Of a stretch of 64,000 nt of DNA, positions 52,274-62,358 are shown one piece after another (within the stretch, counting starts at the first letter, position 1; the number at the start of each line of letters is the position of its first letter). The stretch comes from Chitinophagaceae bacterium. GTDB taxonomy: Bacteria; Bacteroidota; Bacteroidia; Chitinophagales; Chitinophagaceae. The notes beneath the pieces are model-generated. The model saw nothing but the letters and a program-made list of their open reading frames with translations. It had not been told where the DNA came from and made no database searches. The DNA lies in contig CANCAY010000002.1 of assembly GCA_947374225.1 (NCBI GenBank), forward strand, positions 62,001 through 126,000, in the 5' to 3' direction. The position numbers and the translations under genes were made by a program.

Positions 52274-53662
52274 ATGAAATTACATAGCGTTGTTTTAACT
52301 GTGTTGCTCTTGACTGTTTCTGTTTTATCAGAAGCACAAGTAAAAAAAGTATTAGCGGATAAAATAATTGGAGCTGTTGGCGACAAGTATATTTTAAAGT
52401 CCGACGTAGACAATGCCATTGCAGATTACAAAAGACAGGCGCAGGGTCAAGAAAATGCGGTTATTCCAACACCCTGTCAAATTATAGAAGGTCAATTAAT
52501 TAGAAAGGCCTTAGTATTACAATCCGAAAAAGATTCCATCGTAGTTACAGAAGAAGAAGTGGAGACTGCAATTGACAGCCGTATCAGAAATTTCATGCAA
52601 CAATTTGGCTCTAAAGAGGCATTAGAAGAAGTTGCTGGACGAAGTATATTTCAATTAAAAGAGGATTTTCGTTCTTTAATTAAAGAGCAAAAATTGGCGG
52701 AGCAAATGCAAGAAAAAATCGTTGACAAGATCAAGATTACGCCAAACGAAGTAAGAGCATTTTACAATAAAATCCCTTCCGATAGTTTGCCGCTTTATGA
52801 AAGTGAAGTGCAAATAGCAGAAGTGATTATGCATCCAAAAGCGAATAGAGATATTGAGGAATATGTAATCAAGCAATTGATGGACTATCGTCGTCAAGTG
52901 GAAGCGGGCATTAATAAATTCGATCAATTAATTAAATTATATTCTGAAGATCCTGCTGCAAAGGAGAATCTAGGTTTATATAATTTGAATCGCAACGAAA
53001 AAACTTGGGACCCAGCATTTATGTCTGGTGCATTTAGACTTAAAGAAGGTCAGATTTCAGCACCAGTGAAATCTAAATTCGGATACCATTTAATACAATT
53101 AATTTCAAGATCTGGAGACGACGCAGTGGTAAAACACATATTGCGTATTCCTCCAATTACTGCAGACGAAATTAACGAGACCAAGCATTTCTTGGATAGC
53201 ATAAGAAAGGAAGTACTTGCTGGTAAAATTAACTTTGGAGAAGTAGTGAATAAATACAGCGACGACGACGGAAGTAAATTTAGCGGAGGCGCTATTACAG
53301 GTCGTGACGGGTCTACTTATGTAAATATTGATCAGTTAGACAAGGACATGGTAATTGCAATGAAAAGCATGAAGCCAGGTGATATATCAGCTCCTCAAGT
53401 TTATATGGATGAGCGCGGAAGAAAAACACTTCGTTTAATTTATTTTAAGGAGCGTACTACTCCACATAAAGAAAATTTAAAAGAGGATTACAATCGTGTT
53501 GCTGCAAGAGCATTGGAAGAAAAGAAAGCAAAATCAATGGACAAATGGTTCAAGGAGCATATAACTAATTATTATATTTTTATTGATCCTGAATTTCAAG
53601 CTTGTCAAGAATTAAAAGATTGGACTAAAGTAGCAAATAGAACTAATATCAAACATGAGTGA
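52274..53662 (+). CDS. periplasmic peptidyl-prolyl isomerase, SurA-like
   Basis: 462 residues from ATG 52274 with a signal peptide (MKLHSVVLTVLLLTVSVLSE); an upstream frame from 52217 would include the hairpin and is rejected. SurA-like N-terminal helical chaperone domain (about 25-175), then two parvulin domains (about 180-285 with YNLNRNEKTWDPAFM and LKEGQISAPVKSKFGYHLIQL; about 290-390 with VNKYSDDDGSKFSGGAI). Helps outer-membrane proteins fold, useful given the many TonB receptors. It overlaps the PurF-like gene start by 8 bp. Confidence 0.88.
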   Translation: MKLHSVVLTVLLLTVSVLSEAQVKKVLADKIIGAVGDKYILKSDVDNAIADYKRQAQGQENAVIPTPCQIIEGQLIRKALVLQSEKDSIVVTEEEVETAIDSRIRNFMQQFGSKEALEEVAGRSIFQLKEDFRSLIKEQKLAEQMQEKIVDKIKITPNEVRAFYNKIPSDSLPLYESEVQIAEVIMHPKANRDIEEYVIKQLMDYRRQVEAGINKFDQLIKLYSEDPAAKENLGLYNLNRNEKTWDPAFMSGAFRLKEGQISAPVKSKFGYHLIQLISRSGDDAVVKHILRIPPITADEINETKHFLDSIRKEVLAGKINFGEVVNKYSDDDGSKFSGGAITGRDGSTYVNIDQLDKDMVIAMKSMKPGDISAPQVYMDERGRKTLRLIYFKERTTPHKENLKEDYNRVAARALEEKKAKSMDKWFKEHITNYYIFIDPEFQACQELKDWTKVANRTNIKHE

Positions 53663-55502
53663 TGACATTAAACACGAATGTGGCCTAGCTTACATTCGAC
53701 TACGCAAACCTTTATCGTATTATCTCCAAAAAAAGGGAACGGTAACTTATGGCCTAAATAAGTTGTACCTATTAATGGAGAAGCAACATAATAGAGGTCA
53801 GGATGGCGCTGGTATAGCAACACTTAAATTAAATATAGAACCAGGAAATCCATTCCTGTATCGATTAAGAAGCAGTGCTCCTCAGCCTATTGCAGACTTG
53901 TTTTACAAAATTGGTTTAGAAATTCAAGAGTTGGAAAAATTCCAACCTGATATTGCAAAGCACCCAGGCTTAATGAAAGGGCATTTACCATTTATGGGTG
54001 AAATCCTTTTAGGACATTTACGTTATGGTACACAGGGTAAGAATAATGTAGAGTTTTGCCATCCGTTTATTAAGAGAAATTTAGTTCCAGGTAAAAATAT
54101 TGCACTTGCAGGGAACTTCAACTTGGTAAATACTGACGAACTATTTCAGAAAATTAATTTCGAGCCAGGTCCTTTCGAAAAGCAAAGTGATCTAGCTGCT
54201 ATGATGGAAGTTATTCATCATTATTTAGCAGAGGAAGAATCATTGAATCCAAACAATCCGGATATTGCCAATGTGCTTAAAAAAGCTGCTCCATTATTTG
54301 ATGGAGGCTATACTATTGGTGCATTAATTGGGAACGGTAATAGTTTTATCATGCGCGACGCACATGGTATTAGACCTGCTTATTATTATATAGACGATGA
54401 AGTAATTGTTGCAGCAAGTGAACGCGCCGCAATTAGAACCACTTTTAACGTTGGCGAAAATGAAGTATTAGAGTTAATGCCAGGAACGGCTTTGATAGTA
54501 GATAATGATGGGAAGCCTAGAATTGTAGAAATTATTGCACCACAAGAAAGACGTGCATGTTCTTTTGAAAGAATTTATTTTTCTAGAGGAAGTGATGAGA
54601 AAATTTATAGAGAGCGTATTGCATTAGGTAATCATTTGAGCAAAATAGTATTGGATAGGATTGAGAAAGATTTGAAAAATACCATTTTCTCTTATATACC
54701 AAATACAGCCGAAGTTGCGTTTTATGGCTTAGTGAAGGGAATGGAGCAATACTTGAATAAAATTAAAGTCGAGCGTATCCTTAGCTGGGGCAACCAAGTG
54801 GACCCTGAAAAGTTAGAGGAGATGGTGAACCGCAAAATTAGACAAGAGAAAATTGCGATTAAGGACGTTAAGCTAAGAACTTTTATTACGGAGGATGCGA
54901 ATCGAAATGAAATGGTTCAGCACGTGTATGATATTACTTATGGAACAGTAAGAAGAGACGAAGATACATTGGTGGTGATAGACGACAGTATTGTTAGAGG
55001 TACTACTTTAAAAGAAAGTATCATAAGAATGTTGTCAAGACTAGGTCCTAAAAAAATTATAGTAGTATCTTCTGCTCCACAAATTAGATACCCAGATTGC
55101 TATGGTATTGATATGAGTAAGATGGGTGACTTTATTGCATTCAAAGCAGTCATTGCTTTATTGGAAGAAAGAGGCATGCAAAATATTATTGACGATACGT
55201 ATCAAAAAATAAAGACACTAGACGCGACGAATCAATTGCATACTGAAAACGTAGTAAGACAATTGTACAAACCATTTAGCCCTGAAGAAATTTCGGATAA
55301 AATTGCACAATTAATTACTCCAGATAATATTAAAATTCCTGTGGAAGTAATTTATCAAACCATTGAGGATTTACATCAATGTTGTCCTACCAATACAGGG
55401 GACTGGTACTTTACCGGAAACTACCCAACACCTGGAGGGAACAAAGTTTGTAATAAAGCTTTTGTAAACTATATAGAAGGAAATAACGTACGAGGATATT
55501 AA
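53655..55502 (+). CDS. amidophosphoribosyltransferase-like class II glutamine amidotransferase (long form)
   Basis: 615 residues, against about 470-510 for ordinary PurF. The Cys9 after a short propeptide (DIKHECGLA) is the glutaminase nucleophile. RGQDGAGIATL, LGHLRYGTQG, and DAHGIRPAYYY are PurF-like N-terminal-nucleophile motifs, and LVVIDDSIVRGTTL near 436 is the PRPP-binding loop. It lacks obvious [4Fe-4S] cysteines. An insertion of about 80 residues sits in the N-terminal half. It could be the main PurF of the organism or a paralog with another substrate; NCBI-like annotation is amidophosphoribosyltransferase. Confidence 0.85.
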   Translation: MSDDIKHECGLAYIRLRKPLSYYLQKKGTVTYGLNKLYLLMEKQHNRGQDGAGIATLKLNIEPGNPFLYRLRSSAPQPIADLFYKIGLEIQELEKFQPDIAKHPGLMKGHLPFMGEILLGHLRYGTQGKNNVEFCHPFIKRNLVPGKNIALAGNFNLVNTDELFQKINFEPGPFEKQSDLAAMMEVIHHYLAEEESLNPNNPDIANVLKKAAPLFDGGYTIGALIGNGNSFIMRDAHGIRPAYYYIDDEVIVAASERAAIRTTFNVGENEVLELMPGTALIVDNDGKPRIVEIIAPQERRACSFERIYFSRGSDEKIYRERIALGNHLSKIVLDRIEKDLKNTIFSYIPNTAEVAFYGLVKGMEQYLNKIKVERILSWGNQVDPEKLEEMVNRKIRQEKIAIKDVKLRTFITEDANRNEMVQHVYDITYGTVRRDEDTLVVIDDSIVRGTTLKESIIRMLSRLGPKKIIVVSSAPQIRYPDCYGIDMSKMGDFIAFKAVIALLEERGMQNIIDDTYQKIKTLDATNQLHTENVVRQLYKPFSPEEISDKIAQLITPDNIKIPVEVIYQTIEDLHQCCPTNTGDWYFTGNYPTPGGNKVCNKAFVNYIEGNNVRGY

Positions 55503-55537
55503 TAAAAAAGGAGCCACTGGCTCCTTTTTTATTAATA
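55497..55537. terminator. bidirectional terminator between the PurF-like and ketosynthase genes
   Basis: A 19-bp perfect inverted repeat with a 3-nt ACT loop (GC core GGAGCC/GGCTCC at 55510-55524, flanked by A6 and T6). It includes the PurF-like stop codon and stops both convergent transcripts. Confidence 0.93.
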
Positions 55538-55550
55538 TGGATTTCAAAAT

Positions 55551-56615
55551 TTACATTCTATAACAAATCGCATTGATATTCATTCCAGCTCCAACAGACG
55601 CGAACACAATTACATCGCCCTTATTCAATTGGTGTTGGGGATAATGCCCTCTCTTTACCAAATCAAATAAAGTAGGAATAGTGGCAACAGAACTATTGCC
55701 TAGCCCTTGAATACTCATTGGCATAATGTCTGTAGGAATTTCTCTTGTGCCATATAGCTTAAATAAAGCTTTTATAAAACCTTCATCCATTTTTTCATTA
55801 GCTTGGTGCAAGAAGAATTTTTTTACATCATTTATATCCACCCCCGCTTTTTCTATACAAGCTTTCATGGCGATAGGCACATTCTTGATTGCATACTCGT
55901 ATACTTTACGCCCCTTCATTTTAATATAACGAGTATCCTCGTCTCCGTCTGGGTGAAAAGATTTCCCTAAGTATAAAAAATAAGTCTCGTCATTACAATG
56001 GCTTTGTACACTAGATGCTAGTATACCTTGGTTCGGGTCTTCTGAATGCGTAACAATACAAGCGCCTGCGCCATCACTAAAAATCATACTATCTCTGTCG
56101 TGCTGATCAACTACTCGGCTTAATGTTTCAGCGCCAATTACTAAGCAAGTCTTAGCCATTCCAGATTTAATAAAAGCATCTGCTTGAATGACCCCTTGGA
56201 TCCAGCCTGGACAACCAAATAGCACATCGTAAGCAACACAGTTTGGATTATTAATTCCTAGAATATGCTTTACTCTTGATGCTATTGCTGGTATAGTATC
56301 CGTCTGGATACTTCCATTAATTACGTTTCCAAAATTATGAGCTACAATAATTTGATCAATTGTTTCTGGATCTATACCTGCGTCCTTGATAGCTAATTCA
56401 GCTGCTTTTGCAGCCATGTCTGATGTATTCATATTGGGCTCAGCATAGCGCCTTTCTTCTATTCCAGTGATGTCTTTGAATTTTTCAACAATGACTTCAT
56501 TTGGAGTTTCAATTTTCACTCCGTCTTCTCCATAAAAACTATTATGAACAAAAGAGGCGTTCGTCTTTATAACATTAGGAATATAACTTCCTGTTCCGCT
56601 AATAATTGTTCCCAT
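55551..56615 (-). CDS. 3-oxoacyl-ACP synthase III-family ketosynthase
   Basis: 354 residues of the FabH-like thiolase fold. Catalytic triad: Cys135 in VLFGCPGW, His270 in FFLHQANEK, Asn307 in GLGNSS. FabH starts fatty acid chains, but this group often works in special lipids or natural products. It lies 10 bp after manC in the same direction. Whether it is the housekeeping FabH cannot be decided. Confidence 0.88.
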   Translation of the reverse strand: MGTIISGTGSYIPNVIKTNASFVHNSFYGEDGVKIETPNEVIVEKFKDITGIEERRYAEPNMNTSDMAAKAAELAIKDAGIDPETIDQIIVAHNFGNVINGSIQTDTIPAIASRVKHILGINNPNCVAYDVLFGCPGWIQGVIQADAFIKSGMAKTCLVIGAETLSRVVDQHDRDSMIFSDGAGACIVTHSEDPNQGILASSVQSHCNDETYFLYLGKSFHPDGDEDTRYIKMKGRKVYEYAIKNVPIAMKACIEKAGVDINDVKKFFLHQANEKMDEGFIKALFKLYGTREIPTDIMPMSIQGLGNSSVATIPTLFDLVKRGHYPQHQLNKGDVIVFASVGAGMNINAICYRM

Positions 56616-56625
56616 AATAATTTGT

Positions 56626-57711
56626 TTAAATATATTTATCGCCTTTGTTTCTTTTTACTTCAGCTACATATTCCTTTATAGATTGCTCTTTTTCCTTACT
56701 GCAAATTAGTAATACGTCTTTTGTGTCTACTACAATAAAGTCATCTAAGCCCTGAACTACTACTAATTTATCTTTAGGTGCATTGATCATGCATTTTGTT
56801 GCATCAATAACGATCACATTATCAGACGCCACCGCATTACTAAAATAGTCTTTTTCCATATTATCATAAGCACTATTCCAAGTTCCCAAATCACTCCACC
56901 CAAAAGAAGATGGTATTACGTATACATTATCTGCTTTTTCCATAATAGCAATGTCAATAGAAATATTCACACATTGCGGATATATTTTTTGAATAGCTTG
57001 CTTTTCCTGAGGGGTGTTAAAATGTTGCTTCTCATGGTCAAACAATTCAAACATTTCTGGTTGATGCTTTTCGAAAGCGGCAATTATAGTGGAAGCTTTC
57101 CATGCAAATATTCCAGCGTTCCATAAAAATTCACCACTAGCTAAAAAAGTTTGCGCAATCTCTAAACTCGGCTTCTCTGTAAAAGTTTTTACTTTATAAA
57201 TCCCCTTTGCCACTTCATGTCCTTCATATTGAATATAACCATATCCTGTATTAGGATGCGTAGGCTTGATACCTAAGGTTGCTAATGCTTTTATGTTTTC
57301 TACAAAATCTAATGCCTGCATTGCAGTGGCTTCAAAAGCAGCTTCTTCTAATATAAGGTGATCACTTGGGGCAACAATAAAAGTAGCTTCTGGGTCAATC
57401 TGTGCTAGCTTGAAAGAAATATAGGCAATGCAAGGGGCTGTGTTTTTTCTACTTGGTTCAGCCAAAATATTCTCAATTGGCAAAAGGGGTAATTGCTCTT
57501 TTACAATTTCAACGTACTCCTCTGAGGTAACAATAAAAATATTTTCAGCAGGCATAAATTTAGCATATCTATCATAAGTCCATTGCACTAATGTTTTGCC
57601 AGTATTTAAAACGTCTAGAAATTGTTTAGGGTAAGCCGTTCTACTCATTGGCCAAAATCTACTTCCAATCCCCCCAGCCATAATGGCTACATAATGATGT
57701 TTATTTTTCAT
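56626..57711 (-). CDS. manC: mannose-1-phosphate guanylyltransferase
   Basis: 361 residues. Makes GDP-mannose from mannose-1-phosphate and GTP. MAGGIGSRFWPMSR is the nucleotide-binding loop at residue 12; FIVAPSDHLI near 115 and FTEKPSLE near 174 are the sugar-nucleotidyltransferase motifs; NAGIFAWKAS near 204 follows. No phosphomannose isomerase domain is fused. Probably feeds surface glycan synthesis, like the neighbouring kdsD-like gene. Confidence 0.92.
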   Translation of the reverse strand: MKNKHHYVAIMAGGIGSRFWPMSRTAYPKQFLDVLNTGKTLVQWTYDRYAKFMPAENIFIVTSEEYVEIVKEQLPLLPIENILAEPSRKNTAPCIAYISFKLAQIDPEATFIVAPSDHLILEEAAFEATAMQALDFVENIKALATLGIKPTHPNTGYGYIQYEGHEVAKGIYKVKTFTEKPSLEIAQTFLASGEFLWNAGIFAWKASTIIAAFEKHQPEMFELFDHEKQHFNTPQEKQAIQKIYPQCVNISIDIAIMEKADNVYVIPSSFGWSDLGTWNSAYDNMEKDYFSNAVASDNVIVIDATKCMINAPKDKLVVVQGLDDFIVVDTKDVLLICSKEKEQSIKEYVAEVKRNKGDKYI

Positions 57712-57753
57712 AGAAAATTTAATCTTTTTTCATTTGAAATCAGCAAACTGGTT

Positions 57754-58716
57754 TTATAAAATGCCTTCTTTCATTAAGTCATGTAAATGAATCATACCAA
57801 AATAAGTCCCTTTGTCTGCAACAATTAGCTGACTAATGTCTTTTTGCTGCATCAAGTCTGCCGCTTCTACCGCTAATACATTGGGGGAAATAGTTACTGG
57901 AGCAGCATGATAAATTGATGTTGCTGTTAAATCTTGTATTGTTGAATATTGTTCTAACATTCTTCTTATGTCACCGTCAGTAATAATGCCAAGTACCTGT
58001 TGCTGTTCGTCTATGACTGCGGTAGCACCTAATCTATTTTTAGAAATGGTGGTTATTACTTCTTTCAAATTAGTATTTAATATTACTGCAGGCTTTGTAT
58101 TGGCGTTCGCAATTTGACCTGTAGTCAATGTTAAACGCTTACCTAAATTTCCTCCTGGATGAAATTTAGCAAAATTATTTGCATTAAAACCTCTTAATTC
58201 CATAAGGGCTACTGCAACAATATCACCCATCACCATTTGCGCAGTAGTGGAAGAGGTAGGCGCTAAATTATTTATGCAAGCTTCAATTTCAACAGTGGTA
58301 TTGATAATATACTTTGATGATTTGGCAAGGTAGCTGTCCATATTGCCTACCATTCCAATTATTGGGTTGCCAAATTGATGTATTAATTGAACTAAAACTT
58401 TTATCTCTGGGCTTTCTCCGCTTTTGCTAATTATTAAAACGATATCATTGTCACTAATCATTCCAGAATCACCATGAATGGCATCAGCAGCGTGTAAGTA
58501 TACAGAGGGTGTACCAGTGGAGTTGCAGGTTGCGACAATTTTTTGAGCAATGATTGCGCTTTTGCCAATACCTGTTACGACTAACCTGCCCTTGGTTTTA
58601 AAAATGGCTTCTACGGTGTCTGAAAAACTAGCATCAATAAAAGAATCTAATGCCTGAACTGCTTTTGCTTCTATAGCTAGGGCCTTTTTTGAAATGGACA
58701 GTATGGTATCTCTCAT
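57754..58716 (-). CDS. kdsD: arabinose-5-phosphate isomerase, KdsD type
   Basis: 320 residues. SIS domain (about 35-175; VTGIGKSAIIAQKIVATCNSTGTPSVYLHAADAIHGDSG) then two CBS domains (about 205-260 and 270-318). Converts ribulose-5-phosphate to arabinose-5-phosphate for Kdo in lipopolysaccharide. First gene of a three-gene minus-strand unit with manC (42 bp) and the ketosynthase. A TAACTTTG promoter element lies upstream. Confidence 0.92.
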   Translation of the reverse strand: MRDTILSISKKALAIEAKAVQALDSFIDASFSDTVEAIFKTKGRLVVTGIGKSAIIAQKIVATCNSTGTPSVYLHAADAIHGDSGMISDNDIVLIISKSGESPEIKVLVQLIHQFGNPIIGMVGNMDSYLAKSSKYIINTTVEIEACINNLAPTSSTTAQMVMGDIVAVALMELRGFNANNFAKFHPGGNLGKRLTLTTGQIANANTKPAVILNTNLKEVITTISKNRLGATAVIDEQQQVLGIITDGDIRRMLEQYSTIQDLTATSIYHAAPVTISPNVLAVEAADLMQQKDISQLIVADKGTYFGMIHLHDLMKEGIL

Positions 58717-58748
58717 AGGTTAAATTCGGTTGTTCAAATCTGAACTTG

Positions 58749-58756
58749 CAAAGTTA
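58749..58756 (-). promoter_or_regulatory. -7 element of the kdsD-manC-ketosynthase unit
   Basis: Minus-strand TAACTTTG matches TAnnTTTG exactly, about 33 nt before the kdsD ATG at 58716. No clear -33 element. Confidence 0.55.
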
Positions 58757-58908
58757 ATGGTTAGCTTACTTTATCCCTTCTTTTTAAAAAATCCTTGAAA
58801 AAAGGTTTTTAACAAAAAATGTACAATTTTTAAACAAAAGTTCGATTAAAAATTGTAATTTAATAGATTCATTACTTGCATAAAAGGTTGATTTTAAGAC
58901 AATTACGA

Positions 58909-61167
58909 ATGGCTACAACGAAAAAGACGGTTAAAAAGGCAGTTACTAATCAACAGTTAGGTCCCAATGTGGATAGAGCGTCCTTATTAACGGCCTTAGA
59001 AAAGTATTTTGGGTTTAATGAATTCAAGGGCACTCAGGAGCCTGCGATACTCTCTTTAATGAGCGGCAGGGATACTTTTGTGATTATGCCAACTGGCGGA
59101 GGAAAGAGCTTATGCTATCAATTGCCTGCATTAATGTTGCCTGGATGTGCCATTGTGGTTTCACCTTTGATTGCTTTAATGAAGAATCAGGTAGACTTAG
59201 TGAGAGGGTATAGTGAAAATGACGAAGTAGCTCACTTTTTGAATTCGTCTTTAAATAAGGGGCAAATTAAGATTGTAAAAGAGGATTTGTTGAGTGGTAA
59301 AACAAAACTTTTATATGTTGCACCAGAGACCTTAACTAAACAAGAAAATTTAGATTTTTTCAGTGATTTAAATGTGTCATTTTTTGCAGTAGACGAAGCA
59401 CATTGTATATCAGAATGGGGGCATGATTTTAGACCCGAATATAGAAGGCTAAAAGAGATGATGGAAGAAATTAACCCTAAAGTACCCATCATTGCATTAA
59501 CTGCTACTGCAACTCCAAAAGTGCAAAGTGATATTGTTAAAAATTTATCATTGCGTGACCCAATGGTTTTAATTTCTTCTTTCAATAGATCCAATTTATA
59601 CTACGAGGTTCAACCTAAATTAAAAAAGGAAGTCACCATAAAAAGTATTGTAAAATATATTTCAGGTCATAAAGGGAAGAGCGGAATTATTTATACTTTA
59701 AATAGAAAGACAACAGAAGAGCTAGCAGATTTATTAAAAGCGAATAATATTAAAGCCGTTGCTTATCATGCAGGGTTAGATCAAAAATTAAGAGCAGACA
59801 GACAAGACCAATTTTTAAATGAAGACGTACAAGTAATTGTAGCCACTATTGCATTTGGAATGGGTATTGATAAGCCAGATATTCGATTTGTGATTCATTA
59901 TAATATCCCTAAGTCAATTGAAAATTATTATCAAGAGACTGGCCGCGCAGGTCGTGACGGTTTAGAAGGAAACTGTATTTTATATTATTCTCATGCTGAC
60001 GTTTCTAAATTGGAGCATTTTTTAAGAGATAAGCCGCTAAGTGAAAGAGAAGTGGGTGCTCAATTAATTGACGAGACAGTTGCTTTTGCAGAGAGTGGAG
60101 TATGTAGAAGAAAAAGTTTATTATACTATTTTGGAGAAGCCTGGGAAAATAAAAATTGTGGAAAGTGTGATAACTGCTTAAATCCTAAAGAAAAGATTGA
60201 AGCTAAAACAGAACTAGTACAATTGCTTCAAGTAATCACAGCATTAGATGAACGTTTTGTAGCGGACTATGTAGTTCAAATTGTAACAGGCTCTTATACT
60301 CCTCAAATAGGATTATACCGTCATGAAAAATTAGCACAATTCGGAATTGGAAAACAACATGAGCCATTATTCTGGAATAGCTTAATAAGACAAGCTATGT
60401 TGGAAACCATGATTGAAAAAGATATTGAAGAATATGGTTTATTAAAATTAACCAAGAAAGGACATCAGTTTTTAAAGAAGCCTTCTAGTTTCAAAATTGT
60501 ATTGAACACCGTTTTTGACGACAGCAATGCAGACGACGACGACGAACAAAGTGGTGGCGAAATTGCTCCAGTTACGGACGAGCCATTGTTTGAAATGTTG
60601 AAAAATTTAAGACAAGTAGAGGCTAAAAAAATCAGCTTGCCACCCTTCGTTATTTTCCTAGAAACTTCGCTACAAGACATGGCCACACTATATCCTACTG
60701 ACTTGTCAGAGCTAGAGCGATGCCAGGGAGTAAGTAAGGGTAAGGCAATTAAATACGGAAAGCCTTTTGTGCAAATGATTGCCAAATATGTAGAAGAGAA
60801 TAATATTGAGAAGCCTGATGATTTTGTAATGAAATCGGTAGCGAATAAATCGAATAATAAAATTTACATTATTCAGAATGTCGACAAAAAAATTCCTTTA
60901 GAAACCATTGCAAAAAATAAAGACTTAAGATTAGATAGCTTATTGGAAGAAATGGAAACCATTGCGGCTAGTGGTACTAAATTAAATTTAGACTATGCGA
61001 TTGACGAGTGGTTAGACACTTATGACCAAGAAGAAATTTTAGAATATTTTAAAAATTGTGAAACGTCTTCTTTGCAAATTGCACAAGAGGAATTAAGTGA
61101 AAATGATTACACTTGGGAGCAATTAAAAATAATGCGTATTAAATTTTTAAGCGTAGTTGGAAATTAG
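58909..61167 (+). CDS. recQ: ATP-dependent DNA helicase RecQ
   Basis: 752 residues from ATG 58909; a TTG at 58876 is rejected. Lys-rich tail (1-20), helicase domains with PTGGGKSLCYQLP (Walker A), DEAHCISEWGHDFRPEY (motif II) and QETGRAGRDGLEG (motif VI), a zinc-binding domain (CRRKSLLYYFGEAWENKNCGKCDNC), winged helix, HRDC domain (near 555-640) and a further C-terminal helical domain longer than in E. coli RecQ (about 610). Repairs stalled forks. The 3' end overlaps the DUF3089 gene by 4 bp. Confidence 0.94.
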   Translation: MATTKKTVKKAVTNQQLGPNVDRASLLTALEKYFGFNEFKGTQEPAILSLMSGRDTFVIMPTGGGKSLCYQLPALMLPGCAIVVSPLIALMKNQVDLVRGYSENDEVAHFLNSSLNKGQIKIVKEDLLSGKTKLLYVAPETLTKQENLDFFSDLNVSFFAVDEAHCISEWGHDFRPEYRRLKEMMEEINPKVPIIALTATATPKVQSDIVKNLSLRDPMVLISSFNRSNLYYEVQPKLKKEVTIKSIVKYISGHKGKSGIIYTLNRKTTEELADLLKANNIKAVAYHAGLDQKLRADRQDQFLNEDVQVIVATIAFGMGIDKPDIRFVIHYNIPKSIENYYQETGRAGRDGLEGNCILYYSHADVSKLEHFLRDKPLSEREVGAQLIDETVAFAESGVCRRKSLLYYFGEAWENKNCGKCDNCLNPKEKIEAKTELVQLLQVITALDERFVADYVVQIVTGSYTPQIGLYRHEKLAQFGIGKQHEPLFWNSLIRQAMLETMIEKDIEEYGLLKLTKKGHQFLKKPSSFKIVLNTVFDDSNADDDDEQSGGEIAPVTDEPLFEMLKNLRQVEAKKISLPPFVIFLETSLQDMATLYPTDLSELERCQGVSKGKAIKYGKPFVQMIAKYVEENNIEKPDDFVMKSVANKSNNKIYIIQNVDKKIPLETIAKNKDLRLDSLLEEMETIAASGTKLNLDYAIDEWLDTYDQEEILEYFKNCETSSLQIAQEELSENDYTWEQLKIMRIKFLSVVGN

Positions 61168-62216
61168 TTAGCTATGCTTTTTTCGATTCCCACATAATTT
61201 GACACACGTACAGAAACATTTCGTCTTATACTCATGTAGTAAAAATTATAGTCTGCAATATGGTAATTTTTAGAGTTGAATAAAAAATTACCTAAAAAGC
61301 GCGGCTTCTTTGTCCATAAAACACCGTCGTGATTTATGGCGCCTGCTACATGCGTCTTGATTTTATTGAAGTCATATAAGACAGAGCCATCGTTAGCATA
61401 TCGACTTGTTGAAGTATTCGTATTATTCCAGGTTAGTGGATTTGTCACAATTGATTTAAACTTTTCCTTTTGAACAAAAGGGGGTTCGTAGCCTTCTAAG
61501 AAAGTTCTCCATGCGCAAATACAACCAGTAGCACCAGGTGTTTCACAGGCTTGTAAATTACTATATATTGAAGGATCAATTGCCATACCCACCACATAAG
61601 CGGCTACCAATTTTTTTGCGAGCGGCTTATTGTCAAAATATTCTTTCAATAATCTTATTGCATGTGTCGAGCCTTGACTATGAGATGCGATAATAATAGG
61701 TCTGCCATTATTACAATGCTCCATATAATAATCAAAGGACTTTTTTACATCCTGATAAGCTAATTCAAATGCTGCCAATGCATTGGCAGTATCTACCGCG
61801 TTGCCAGGAGTATAAGATGCTATATGTGCTTGACGATATCTAGGTGCATAAATACGCCCCACTTCATTGAACACGCTTGCTTGATAAAGTATAGAACTAT
61901 AATCGGTGTAAATATTTGTTTTAACATCATTAAGCGAAGCGCTCCAGCCTGTTGGCATTTTAGGGTCTAAATAACTTGTAGGGTATAGGAAGAAAACGTC
62001 TACAACTTGATTGGGATTGTATTCAAATTTAATATCTGCAGGAATACTGTCTGAAGGGTCTTTTTTGTCTGGATGCGCTGCCCAGTATTTTAGTTGTGAA
62101 TAGTCGGGAATCGTATCTAAAGACTCGTTTTTATAACTAGTTTCAAATTTTTCAAAATTTGACTGAGCACAGCTACTTAATAAAATAGCGACAAGAAAAA
62201 AGTAAAAAAAACGCAT
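61164..62216 (-). CDS. DUF3089-family lipoprotein with alpha/beta-hydrolase fold
   Basis: 350 residues from ATG 62216, which gives a proper lipoprotein signal (FFLVAILLSSC, Cys16); an upstream ATG at 62261 would lie upstream of the promoter element and is rejected. The nucleophile elbow IIASHSQGSTHAIRLL near residue 179 marks a serine hydrolase; I recognise the overall sequence as DUF3089. Enzymatic role unknown, likely an esterase or lipase in the periplasm. Confidence 0.82.
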   Translation of the reverse strand: MRFFYFFLVAILLSSCAQSNFEKFETSYKNESLDTIPDYSQLKYWAAHPDKKDPSDSIPADIKFEYNPNQVVDVFFLYPTSYLDPKMPTGWSASLNDVKTNIYTDYSSILYQASVFNEVGRIYAPRYRQAHIASYTPGNAVDTANALAAFELAYQDVKKSFDYYMEHCNNGRPIIIASHSQGSTHAIRLLKEYFDNKPLAKKLVAAYVVGMAIDPSIYSNLQACETPGATGCICAWRTFLEGYEPPFVQKEKFKSIVTNPLTWNNTNTSTSRYANDGSVLYDFNKIKTHVAGAINHDGVLWTKKPRFLGNFLFNSKNYHIADYNFYYMSIRRNVSVRVSNYVGIEKSIAN

Positions 62217-62240
62217 GGTATATAATGATATTGACTTGTA

Positions 62241-62248
62241 CAAAGTTA
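62241..62248 (-). promoter_or_regulatory. -7 element of the DUF3089 gene
   Basis: Minus-strand TAACTTTG matches the consensus, with the ATG about 25 nt downstream at 62216. It supports that start over 62261. Confidence 0.55.
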
Positions 62249-62358
62249 TTAAATAATACAAGAACCTATGTCTAATATTACCTCGTATTATATTTTCTAT
62301 TAAATTCTATGTCAAAAGCTAAACAAAAATAATTATTTTTAATATCTATAAACAAGCT

